Of a stretch of DNA of 64,000 bases, positions 56,888-64,000 are shown piece after piece. The position numbers were made by a program, and so were the translations under genes. How positions within the stretch are numbered: position 1 is the stretch's first letter; each line of letters opens with the position of its first letter. Under the pieces are notes generated by a model. It made no database searches, was not told the origin of the DNA, and saw only the letters and a program-made list of their open reading frames with translations. The stretch covers positions 62,001-126,000 of the forward strand of contig NZ_BOOR01000038.1 of NCBI RefSeq assembly GCF_016863335.1. The letters run 5' to 3'. The DNA is from Planotetraspora thailandica. GTDB taxonomy: Bacteria > Actinomycetota > Actinomycetes > Streptosporangiales > Streptosporangiaceae.

Positions 56888-59800
56888 TCACGGCGTGGAA
56901 CCGAGCGCCTTCCTGGCGTCCTCGATCCAGCGCGCCACCCCCACCCGCTCCGCGACCACGAGCGCCTTCTCGTGATGCTCGCGGGCGGGCAGGCCGAGCC
57001 GTACGGCGAGATCGCCGAGTGTCCTGGCCACCGGCCACAGGGCGACCACGCCCGTCCCCGCGCCGCCGATGCGGTCGCGGAACGGCACGAGCTTGTCGTA
57101 GGCCTCACGCATCCGGCCCTCGTCGCCGAGCAGCATGCCCGCCAGGGCCCTCCAGATGAGGGCGAGCTCGTAGAGGAAGTCCGTGCGGACGGGCTCCTGA
57201 CCAGCGGCGATCACCAGCGCGTCCTTCATGTGGCCCGCCGATGCGAGGGCGACGGCATAGGCGTCGGGCGTCCACTTGGCGCCGCGCTGGTGCGCCTCGG
57301 CCAGCGGCTCGACCATCTCGGCCGCGCGCCCGTCGACCAGGTGCAGGCAGAACGTCGCGATCAGCGGCAGGTCCTGACGGCCCTCCAGCATGCCCGCCCT
57401 GGCCGTCAGCCTGGCGGCGGTGCGGTAGGCGCGCTCGGCCCCGGCGTAGTCGCCGCTGATCACCAGGCGTTGTCCCGCGTACCACGCGCCGACGGCGGCG
57501 GGCGCCGTCAGGTCGTAGCGCCGCCCCAGCAACTCGGCCTGCGCGAGGTGCTCGTCGGCCTCGGCGAAGTCGCCCCGCGCCGCCGCGCACTCCAGCAGCA
57601 CCAGGTGGGCCAGGGCCAGTACGGCGACCTGCCCGGACGCCGCGCCCACCCGCAGCAACTCCCGGCCGATGGCCTCCCGTTCGTCCACCTGGGTGAGCGT
57701 GTAGGACTGGCGCAGCCGCCCGCTGAGCGCCATGGCCAGCAGCGCGGGGTCGCCGCTGGAGCGGGCCAGCTCCTCGGCCTCCAGCGAGGCCTGGTAGCCG
57801 CGTTCGGTGGCCGACCCCTCGAGTTCGAGCGCGAGGGTGGCCAGCAGGCTCGCCCGCAGTGAGCGCTCGCCCGCCGGCAGCTCGACCAGCGCCTTCTCCG
57901 TGACGTCGACGATCTCCCAGGCGGTGCGGCTGAAGTCGCGGGCGATGCCCTTGTGCGGCACGGCGAGCGCGGCGGCGACGCGCGCGGTCAGCGCCATGTC
58001 GCCGAGGGGGAGGGCGACGTCCATGGCCTGCCGCCGCTGGGCGCGCGCCGCGCTCATGTCGCCGCACAGGGCCAGCGCCCTGATGTGCCTGAGCTGAAGC
58101 TCCAGGCGTTCGCGTACGGGGCCGTTCCCCGCGTGCGCACGGTCGAGGGCGGCGATGGCCTGCTGCCAGAGCGAGGCCGCCTCCCGGTGCGCGAAACGCC
58201 GTTCCGCCTGCTCGGCGGCGAGCCCCGCATACCGTACGGCTTTCGCCGCGGTCTCGGCCGTGCCCGCCGCGTCGTAATGGTGGGCCAGCGCCGCCACGTC
58301 GCCGGGGGCGCGCCGCTCGACCGCCGCGGCCACCGCCGCGTGCAGGCGCGAACGGCGAAGCCGTGAGGCGTCCGAATACAGGGTGTCCCTGACGAGGTCG
58401 TGGTCGAAGCGCAGCAGGCCGGTTCCGGGCTCGGTGACCAGGCCGGCGAGCAGGGCCGCCTCGACGGCGTCCACCACCGCGTCCTCGTCGCCCGACACGT
58501 CGATCAGCACGTCGACGTCGACGTCACGGCCGATGACCGCCGCCTGGAGAAGCACCTGCTGGGCGCGCTCGGGCAGCCGCGCGATCCGCCTGCGCAGCAC
58601 GTCGCGCACCCCGGAGGGCACCTCGGAGATGTCGGCCTCCGCCTCGAACAGGCGGACCGTCTCCTTCACGAAGAAGGGGTTGCCGCCCGCCCGCTCGACG
58701 ATCGTGCTGACGACCTCGTCCTCGACCTCGCGTACGCAGGTGGCGCGGACCAGTTCGGCCACCGCGTCGTCGCCGAGCCCTTCCAGGCCCACTCTGACGG
58801 GGCCGAGCCGGGCGAGCGCGGCGAGCACGTCCTGCTGCGGGTCGGTCAGCTCTCCGTCGCGGCAGGTCACGACGAGCAGCACCCGGCTCGCCGCCAGGAG
58901 GCTCGGCAGCGCGCGCAGCAGCGCGAGCGTCTGGTCGTCGGCCCAGTGCAGGTCTTCCACGAGGATCAGCAGGGGAGCCTCGCGCGCGACGGCCGACAGG
59001 TAGCCGCCGACCGCGCGGTGCAGCCGGAAGCCGCCCGACGCCTCGTCGGCGCCGGTGTCGGGCGCCGTGTCGTCGAGCAGCGGGGCCAGCAGATCGGCGT
59101 ACTCGCCCGCGCCGCTGCGCGAGACGAGCGAGCGCAGCACCTCGACCCATGCCCAGCCCGGGGGAGTGGCGGTGCTGTCCGGGCAGCCGCCCGCCGTGGC
59201 GATCCAGCCCTCGTTCTCCAGCCGTTCGCAGAACCGGCGGACCAGGGTGGTCTTGCCCGCGCCCGGATCCCCGCCGACGACCGCGACGGTGAACCTCCCC
59301 GCGGCGGCGCGCGGCACCGCCGACCACAGCGCGACGAGTTCGGCCTCGCGCCCCACGAACGGCTCAGGCTCCAGCGGAGCGGGGGCCTTGCCCTCCAGGG
59401 GCCGGGGCGGCCAGGTCGAGCCGATCTCGACGGGCCTGCGCGCCGCGGGGACGAGGTCGAGCGCGGGATCCTGCGCGAGGATGCCCGCCTCCAGCCTGCG
59501 CAGTGCGGGGCCGGGGTCGATCCCGAGCTCGTCGGACAGGATCGTGCGCGCCCGCCGGATCGCGGCCAGCGCGTCGCCCTGCCGTCCGCACCGGTAGAGC
59601 CCCAGCGCGAGCAGCCGCCAGCCCTCCTCGCGCAGCGCGTGCTCGGCGGTCAGCGCCTCCAGGTCGGGCACGGTCTCGGCGTGCAGGCCGAGGCGAATGC
59701 CGGCGTCGGCGTGCCGTTCCCTGGCGACGACCCGCAGTTCGCTGAGCCGCGCCACCTCGGCCTCCGCCCAGGGCGGGTCGTCGAACCCCGAGTACGGCGT

Positions 59801-60223
59801 GCCCTGCCAGAGCGCGAGAGCCGACTCCAGCCTGGCCCGCGCCGACTGGGGATCGTCGTCGAGCCGTTCCCCGGCCGCGCGCACGGTCGCCTCGAAACGG
59901 AGCGCGTCGACCTGCTCAGGGGCGGCCCGCAGGGCGTAGCCGGAGGCCACCGTCACCAGCAGGCGGTTGGGTCCGCCACGCGGGCGGTCGGGTTCGAGCA
60001 CCCGGCGAAGGCGGGAGATGTAGACCTGGAGGCCCGACTGTGCGCCCTTGGCGGCGTCGTCGTCCCACAGGTCGAACAACAACGTGCCGACGGGCACGAC
60101 CTGTCCCCGGGCCACCAGCAACCGGGCAAGCACGGCACGCTGCCGCAGACCGCCGAGATCGATGCGCCCGGCCCCGTCGTCCGCTTCGACCGGGCCGAGA
60201 ACCCGGAACGCCACCGAGCTCAT
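56888..60223 (-). CDS. SARP-type regulator with AAA ATPase (AfsR/DnrI-LuxR-like large regulator)
   Basis: 1111 residues. The OmpR-like winged helix (FRVLGPVEADDGAGRIDLGG, LLFDLWDDDAAKGAQSGLQV) and BTAD (ALAAIRRARTILSDELGIDP) make up residues 1-250. An AAA_16-type ATPase follows: EPFVGREAELVALW, Walker A VGGDPGAGKTTLVRRF (about 319), Walker B LLILVEDLHWADDQTLALLR. The C-terminal 550 residues are TPR-like helices (AHLVLLECAAARGDFAEADE). No C-terminal LuxR HTH is present. Such large activators control secondary-metabolite clusters, but no cluster is in the window. ATG 60223. Confidence 0.9.
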   Translation of the reverse strand: MSSVAFRVLGPVEADDGAGRIDLGGLRQRAVLARLLVARGQVVPVGTLLFDLWDDDAAKGAQSGLQVYISRLRRVLEPDRPRGGPNRLLVTVASGYALRAAPEQVDALRFEATVRAAGERLDDDPQSARARLESALALWQGTPYSGFDDPPWAEAEVARLSELRVVARERHADAGIRLGLHAETVPDLEALTAEHALREEGWRLLALGLYRCGRQGDALAAIRRARTILSDELGIDPGPALRRLEAGILAQDPALDLVPAARRPVEIGSTWPPRPLEGKAPAPLEPEPFVGREAELVALWSAVPRAAAGRFTVAVVGGDPGAGKTTLVRRFCERLENEGWIATAGGCPDSTATPPGWAWVEVLRSLVSRSGAGEYADLLAPLLDDTAPDTGADEASGGFRLHRAVGGYLSAVAREAPLLILVEDLHWADDQTLALLRALPSLLAASRVLLVVTCRDGELTDPQQDVLAALARLGPVRVGLEGLGDDAVAELVRATCVREVEDEVVSTIVERAGGNPFFVKETVRLFEAEADISEVPSGVRDVLRRRIARLPERAQQVLLQAAVIGRDVDVDVLIDVSGDEDAVVDAVEAALLAGLVTEPGTGLLRFDHDLVRDTLYSDASRLRRSRLHAAVAAAVERRAPGDVAALAHHYDAAGTAETAAKAVRYAGLAAEQAERRFAHREAASLWQQAIAALDRAHAGNGPVRERLELQLRHIRALALCGDMSAARAQRRQAMDVALPLGDMALTARVAAALAVPHKGIARDFSRTAWEIVDVTEKALVELPAGERSLRASLLATLALELEGSATERGYQASLEAEELARSSGDPALLAMALSGRLRQSYTLTQVDEREAIGRELLRVGAASGQVAVLALAHLVLLECAAARGDFAEADEHLAQAELLGRRYDLTAPAAVGAWYAGQRLVISGDYAGAERAYRTAARLTARAGMLEGRQDLPLIATFCLHLVDGRAAEMVEPLAEAHQRGAKWTPDAYAVALASAGHMKDALVIAAGQEPVRTDFLYELALIWRALAGMLLGDEGRMREAYDKLVPFRDRIGGAGTGVVALWPVARTLGDLAVRLGLPAREHHEKALVVAERVGVARWIEDARKALGSTP

Positions 60224-60326
60224 CGGGCGTCCGCTACTGATAGACGATGCATTTCAGCCGCAACGGTATGCGGGCCCGCGAACTGCGCACAAGGTCTTCA
60301 CCGTCGCGGACATCGCTCCCGGGCGA

Positions 60327-61400
60327 TCAGGTGGCCTGGGCGCGGGTGAGCGTCGACGCGCTCTGGGCGGCGGCGCTCTCCCGCTTGCGCAGCAGCGACC
60401 AGGCCCCGAGTGCGAGCGCCCCCCAGGGGATCTCAATGGTGTAGGTCCAGAACCCGAACAGCACGGCGGCCGCGGTCGCGCCGCTCGCCGGCTGCCCGAA
60501 GGCGCCGATCAGCAGGGTCGCCACGCCGCCCTCCATGATCCCCGCGCCGCTGGGCGTGACGAGAACCGACGTCAGCACGCGGCTGAGCGCGAAGACGGCG
60601 ACCGTCTCCGCGGCCCCCGGGTAGGAGCCGGTGGCCACGAGGCAGGCGGCCATGATCAGGCACTGGAGAGCGAGGAAGCTGATCATCCCGAGGGACAGGC
60701 CGGCCCACCGCCGGTGGATGACGTCGGCGGTGTCCTGGCGGAGCCGGTCGATCGCGCCGGAGGCGGCGTGCTCGGCGGGCCGGAACCTGCGGGGCAGCAC
60801 CCGGATGAGGCCGTCGAGCGCCCGGCCGAGCAGGGCGGCGGCCCGATCCCAATAGAGCGCGGCGGCCACGATCGCGACAAGGACGATCATGGAGACGGCT
60901 CCCACCCAGCCGGCCTTGGCGACGGTGGGGTTGGTCGCCTTGCCGGCGAGGAGCAGGCAGGCGATGCCGACGGCGGGCAACAGGAACCGGAACAGCGAGT
61001 TCCAGATGCCCGTCACCAGCGTGTAGACCACGATGGGGCGGTTGGTGAAACCCCATCCCCGGGTCATCCCGAAGGTCAGGGCGACCCCCGCGGCCCCGCC
61101 GAAGGGCAGCAGGTTGCTGACGGCGCTGCCGCCCGCGTTGAGCGTCAGCGCCTGCAAGTTGGACAGACCCGGGAGCGCCGACGTCATGACGTAGGTGTAG
61201 GCCCACAGGCTGCCCAGCCACAACACCGACATCAGCAGGATGGTCTGCCAGCTCAGCCTGCCGAACTCGTGCCCGATCTCGTGCCAGCTGACCTTGGCCC
61301 CCGTCAGCGAGTGCACGATCTGCGGGAGGTAGACCACGAGCGCCACGGCCAGCGCCAGCGACAGCGCCGACAGCACGACCCGCAGCCAGTTCTTCTTCAC
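60327..61400 (-). CDS. Lysylphosphatidylglycerol synthase TM-region (UPF0104) protein
   Basis: 357 residues, about eight membrane spans. Conserved UPF0104 features: GSLWAYTYVMTSALPGLSNL, LNAGGSAVSNLLPFGGAAGV, PSGAGIMEGGVATLLIG. Only the flippase-like part is present; the aminoacyl-transferase domain of MprF is absent. Stand-alone members are linked to lipid or glycolipid translocation. The next genes upstream encode a PIG-L deacetylase and, divergently, a glycosyltransferase, suggesting a glycoconjugate pathway. ATG 61400. Confidence 0.82.
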   Translation of the reverse strand: MKKNWLRVVLSALSLALAVALVVYLPQIVHSLTGAKVSWHEIGHEFGRLSWQTILLMSVLWLGSLWAYTYVMTSALPGLSNLQALTLNAGGSAVSNLLPFGGAAGVALTFGMTRGWGFTNRPIVVYTLVTGIWNSLFRFLLPAVGIACLLLAGKATNPTVAKAGWVGAVSMIVLVAIVAAALYWDRAAALLGRALDGLIRVLPRRFRPAEHAASGAIDRLRQDTADVIHRRWAGLSLGMISFLALQCLIMAACLVATGSYPGAAETVAVFALSRVLTSVLVTPSGAGIMEGGVATLLIGAFGQPASGATAAAVLFGFWTYTIEIPWGALALGAWSLLRKRESAAAQSASTLTRAQAT

Positions 61401-61485
61401 TCGAGATGCCCCCAGTCGTCCTTGGTCGCCTCAAGTGTGGCGGGAGATCCGCGATGCCGACTCCTCCTGACGGAGGAGCGATCCC

Positions 61486-62283
61486 CTAGGGGCTGCCAAA
61501 AGGATGTTTCAGGCGTGTCCCCCGCGGCAGGCCCCGCTGGACGTACCACTCGGTGCCGAAGACGTACCGGTAGAGCAGAGGCGGAATCTTGAGCATCGCG
61601 CCCAGCGTCCTGTCGCCGGTCCCCCCGCTCGCCTGGGACGCGTGGGCGGCCATCGCGGCCCGCTTGGCCCGAGCATACTTGCGCACGTTCACCCGGTGCG
61701 TGATCGTGTCGGCCGCCGAGTAGGCGACCTCGAAGCTCCTGACGTCGATCGACGGGTAGAAGCGCGCCGCCAGCCGCACACCCTTCAGCAGGGGGTCGCG
61801 GTTGACCGTCGCCTCCAGCACGATCGGCGTGCCCGCGATCTCCGCGGCCCGGCTGCCCACCCGGTAGACCTGGACGTGATCGGGATGCCCGTACCCCCCG
61901 GAAGGGTCGTAGATCGTCACCAGGTCGGCCGTCTCCTCCTTGAGGAGGTCGGCCAGCCGCTGCGCCGCCTCTTCGATGTCGGCGTCGATGAACGCGTCGT
62001 CGCCCCGGTCGTCGGCGACGCCGCCGTCGATGGCGAGCCCGGAGTCGCCGTATCCCAGCTGGACCACCCTGGCGCAGCCGAGCAGGGAGGCCGAGCTGTG
62101 CAGCTCTTCCATCCGGGTCCTGCCCAGCTCGTCGCCGTGCGGGAGCTCGGCCAGGCCGCGTTCTCCCGCGGTCGCGACGACGAGCACCACCCGGTGGCCC
62201 TCGTCGGCCAGCATCGCCATGGTGCCCGCCGTCAGCAGCGCCTCGTCATCGGGGTGGGCGTGGAAGAACACCGCCGTGCTCAT
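61486..62283 (-). CDS. PIG-L family deacetylase
   Basis: 265 residues with the zinc site FFHAHPDDEALLTAGTM (H-P-D-D-E) and the second ligand motif GYGHPDHVQVYR. These enzymes deacetylate GlcNAc-linked compounds such as GlcNAc-inositol (MshB) or GlcNAc-malate (BshB). The length fits LmbE-type proteins; the substrate is unknown. ATG 62283 has GGGGGAG 5 bases upstream. It is divergent from a GT4 glycosyltransferase across 161 bp, a pairing typical of thiol-cofactor or glycoconjugate synthesis. Confidence 0.85.
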   Translation of the reverse strand: MSTAVFFHAHPDDEALLTAGTMAMLADEGHRVVLVVATAGERGLAELPHGDELGRTRMEELHSSASLLGCARVVQLGYGDSGLAIDGGVADDRGDDAFIDADIEEAAQRLADLLKEETADLVTIYDPSGGYGHPDHVQVYRVGSRAAEIAGTPIVLEATVNRDPLLKGVRLAARFYPSIDVRSFEVAYSAADTITHRVNVRKYARAKRAAMAAHASQASGGTGDRTLGAMLKIPPLLYRYVFGTEWYVQRGLPRGTRLKHPFGSP

Positions 62284-62444
62284 CCCGGCTCCCCCAACCT
62301 GGGCACGTAAGTTGTCATAGTGCTCCACGAAGTGTCGTCCCGGTCCCTGCCCATGATCCCACGCCACGACAGGCGCCCAGGGCCCCCCTCCCCAGGTCGG
62401 ATGCCGGGTTTGATGCCCGCCGCGTGCTCTGCCACTCTGACCCG

Positions 62445-63539
62445 GTGAGGATCCTTCACGTCAGCGACTGCTACCTCCCGAGGCTCGGGGGCATCGAGGT
62501 GCAGGTCGCCGACATCGTCAGGGTTCAAGGAGAGGCCGGGCACGACGTCGAGGTGGCGACCGCCACGCCCGGTGAGGCCCTGCCCGGCGTGCACCGCCTG
62601 GTGGCCCCCATGCCTTTCGATCTTCCCGTTCACCCACGCGGCACCGGCCACCTCATCCGGATGATGACAGCGCGGCGGCCCGACGTCGTGCACGTGCACA
62701 TGGGCGCGGTCTCGCCGTTCGCCTGGATGGGTGTGCGCGCCGCCGTACGGGCGGGCCTGCCCGTGGTGGTGACGATCCACAGCATGTGGGATCCGGTGAC
62801 CCGGGGCGGCTACCGCGCGCTGCAGAGCGCCTTCCGGTGGCGGAGCTGGGGCGTGGTCGCCACCGCCGTGAGCGAGGCCGCCGCCCGCCCGATCAGGGAG
62901 GTGGCCGGGCCGGGCGTGCCCGTCCACGTCGTCTCCAACGGCCTGGACGTGTCGGCCTGGCGGCCCTCGGCGGACGTGGCGGCCGAGTCCCGCGACACCG
63001 TCCACGTCGTCGCGGTCGGCAGGCTCGCCCCCCGCAAGCAGCCGATGCGGCTGCTCCATCTGCTCGAGGCGGCGCGCAGCCGCGTGCCGGAGCACATCGC
63101 GATGCGGGCGACCGTCGTGGGCGACGGCCCGGCCCGCGGGCGCATGGAACGGCACCTGCGCGCCCGCCGGCTCGACTGGGTGTCGCTGCCCGGCAGGTTG
63201 ACCAGGGAGCAGATCAAGGAGGTGCTGGCCTCCGCCGACGTCTTCGTGGCGCCGGCCCCGCGCGAGTCGTTCGGGCTCGCGGCGCTGGAGGCGCGCTCCG
63301 CCGGCGTCCCCGTCGTCGCGCGCGAGCAGAGCGGCGTGGCCGACTTCGTACGGCCAGGCAAGGAGGGCCTGCTGGGCCGCACCTTCGACGAGCTGATCTC
63401 ATCGGTGGCGACGCTGGCCCGCGACCCCGACCTGCGCCGGTCGATCGCCGGGCACAACCGTGAGACCGAGCCGGTGAAGTGCTCCTGGCCCGCGGTCCTG
63501 GAAGGCTTCGAGCGCTGCTACGCGCTCGCCCGCGGCTGA
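62445..63539 (+). CDS. GT4-family glycosyltransferase
   Basis: 364 residues, GT-B fold: RILHVSDCYLPRLGGIEVQV at the N-terminus, VVVTIHSMWDP, VHVVSNGLDVSAW, the C-domain VAVGRLAPRKQPMRLLHLL, and the nucleotide-sugar motif PRESFGLAALEARSAGVPVV (E-x7-E). This is a retaining glycosyltransferase using UDP- or GDP-sugars. GTG 62445 has no Shine-Dalgarno, so it may be leaderless. Neighbours (PIG-L deacetylase, UPF0104 flippase-like) support a shared glycolipid pathway. A MshA role is possible, but the length is about 60 residues shorter than usual MshA. Confidence 0.87.
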   Translation: MRILHVSDCYLPRLGGIEVQVADIVRVQGEAGHDVEVATATPGEALPGVHRLVAPMPFDLPVHPRGTGHLIRMMTARRPDVVHVHMGAVSPFAWMGVRAAVRAGLPVVVTIHSMWDPVTRGGYRALQSAFRWRSWGVVATAVSEAAARPIREVAGPGVPVHVVSNGLDVSAWRPSADVAAESRDTVHVVAVGRLAPRKQPMRLLHLLEAARSRVPEHIAMRATVVGDGPARGRMERHLRARRLDWVSLPGRLTREQIKEVLASADVFVAPAPRESFGLAALEARSAGVPVVAREQSGVADFVRPGKEGLLGRTFDELISSVATLARDPDLRRSIAGHNRETEPVKCSWPAVLEGFERCYALARG

Positions 63540-63591
63540 GGCGTCCTCCGCCCCTTACGGAACGTCCCGGCCCTCGCAGGTCACGGTTCTC

Positions 63592-63687
63592 TCAAAAAGG
63601 GAGGACCTTGCCCGAAGGGGTGCGCAGGTCGACGGGTTCGGGGTGACGGGGGGGTCTCGGTCGCTGGATGATCTGCACCTTCTTCAT
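63592..63687 (-). CDS. 31-residue basic proline-rich peptide
   Basis: A short ORF with a strong ribosome-binding site (AGGAGGG, 8 bases before ATG 63687). It starts MKKVQIIQRPRPPRHPEP and ends TPSGKVLPF. The N-terminal half is basic and Pro-rich; there is no Cys and no hydrophobic segment. It lies 140 bp downstream of the transglutaminase gene on the same strand in an AT-richer interval. It could be a small regulatory or RiPP-like precursor peptide; no modifying enzyme is in view. Confidence 0.45.
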   Translation of the reverse strand: MKKVQIIQRPRPPRHPEPVDLRTPSGKVLPF

Positions 63688-63827
63688 CGGGGCGCCCTCC
63701 TCTCAATGCTTGGTGTCATGATTCCCACGAAATCATCTGGAATATCCTTGCCAGGTCATAACGGCTTCACTTTTTGTTCTTGTCTTGCCCAGCAGTCGGC
63801 AAAGTCACCATGGTCGTCAAGGCGGTG

Positions 63828-64000
63828 TCACGCCAACCGGGTCATCTCGACCGTCACCTCCTGATGCTCCGCGGGCGGGCCCTGATAGACGCCTTTGAGC
63901 GGCGGCACGTCCGAATAGTCCCGGCCGCGGGCCACGACGACGTGTCCCTCGCCGGCCGCCGTCCTGTTGGTGGGGTCGAGCGCCGCCCATTCCCCGGTCC
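63828..64000 (-). CDS. Transglutaminase-like protein, C-terminal end (3' partial view)
   Basis: Only the last 57 codons are in the window; the 5' part lies beyond the right edge. The stretch WAALDPTNRTAAGEGHVVVA followed by GRDYSDVPPLKGVYQG and a closing beta strand (EVTVEMTRLA) is typical of the C-terminus of bacterial transglutaminase-like proteins. The Asp of the Cys-His-Asp triad lies in LDPTN. Such proteins often occur with an alpha-E domain and a circularly permuted ATP-grasp protein. Confidence 0.8.
   Translation of the reverse strand, partial: TGEWAALDPTNRTAAGEGHVVVARGRDYSDVPPLKGVYQGPPAEHQEVTVEMTRLA

Overview
The window is very GC-rich actinobacterial DNA with strong G/C preference at third codon positions. 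A DasR-type chitin-uptake locus, L-lysine 6-transaminase, BTAD-type (SARP/AfsR) regulators, roadblock/LC7 proteins and an actinobacterial tRNA-His all point to a mycelial actinomycete. The best guess is Streptosporangiales (Streptosporangiaceae), inferred from gene style and not tested by a search. There is no rRNA, CRISPR-Cas, prophage or insertion sequence; one tRNA is present.

Layout. 1-9.7 kb: a sortase-like protein that has lost its catalytic residues, next to a PstB-type ATPase; a lipoprotein; TenA; an SRPBCC protein; a phospholipase C without a signal peptide; Dps; an internally deleted ModA; and a MarR/DHA2-exporter pair. 9.8-17.2 kb: a hydrolase, a four-gene roadblock/LC7-DUF4388 operon, DUF523, DUF4032, DUF885 and a class II aldolase. 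17.2-20.8 kb: the ngcEFG chitooligosaccharide importer behind two DasR-like sites and one ROK-type palindrome. 20.8-27.2 kb: PCD, a spermidine-synthase-like protein, a MecA_N-type penicillin-binding protein, HlyIII, lysine aminotransferase, a solo LuxR, tRNA-His and oligoribonuclease.

27.2-53.1 kb is the most coherent accessory block, a non-canonical type VII secretion neighbourhood. It holds one active-looking membrane Ser/Thr kinase and two kinase-dead relatives, two WXG100-like small proteins, a 1467-aa EssC/EccC-type ATPase with N-terminal ubiquitin-like and FHA-like regions, and a large proline-rich secretion candidate. It continues with a BTAD/NB-ARC/TPR regulator, an ECF sigma factor, a LysM membrane protein, an amidase-fold protein, an ECF-sigma/zinc-finger/membrane fusion and a von Willebrand A protein. 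EccB, EccD, EccE and MycP are absent. A MocR/PNPOx pair with PdxR-like operators lies inside this block (32.6-34.7 kb). 53.3-64 kb: a cation-transporter-like protein, TrmH-type methyltransferase, D,D-carboxypeptidase, DedA, a second SARP/AAA regulator, an LPG-synthase-type flippase, a PIG-L deacetylase, a glycosyltransferase, a 31-codon ORF and the end of a transglutaminase.

The strongest candidate for something undescribed is a family of short phased arrays at four loci (about 6.1, 16.4, 21.1 and 33.5 kb). The unit is 53 bp (one unit is 54 bp): TGATCACG, 13 variable bases, CAGGT, 15 variable bases, CGAASWTCTGCA. Sixteen TGATCA-type cores delimit complete units. Three arrays fill the gap between convergent genes almost exactly; one of these is a head-to-head double array. 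The fourth lies in frame inside the interdomain linker of a MocR regulator. 53 bp is close to five helical turns, so conserved blocks would face the same side of the helix. This favours an architectural or insulator-like DNA-binding array over CRISPR, although the function is unknown.
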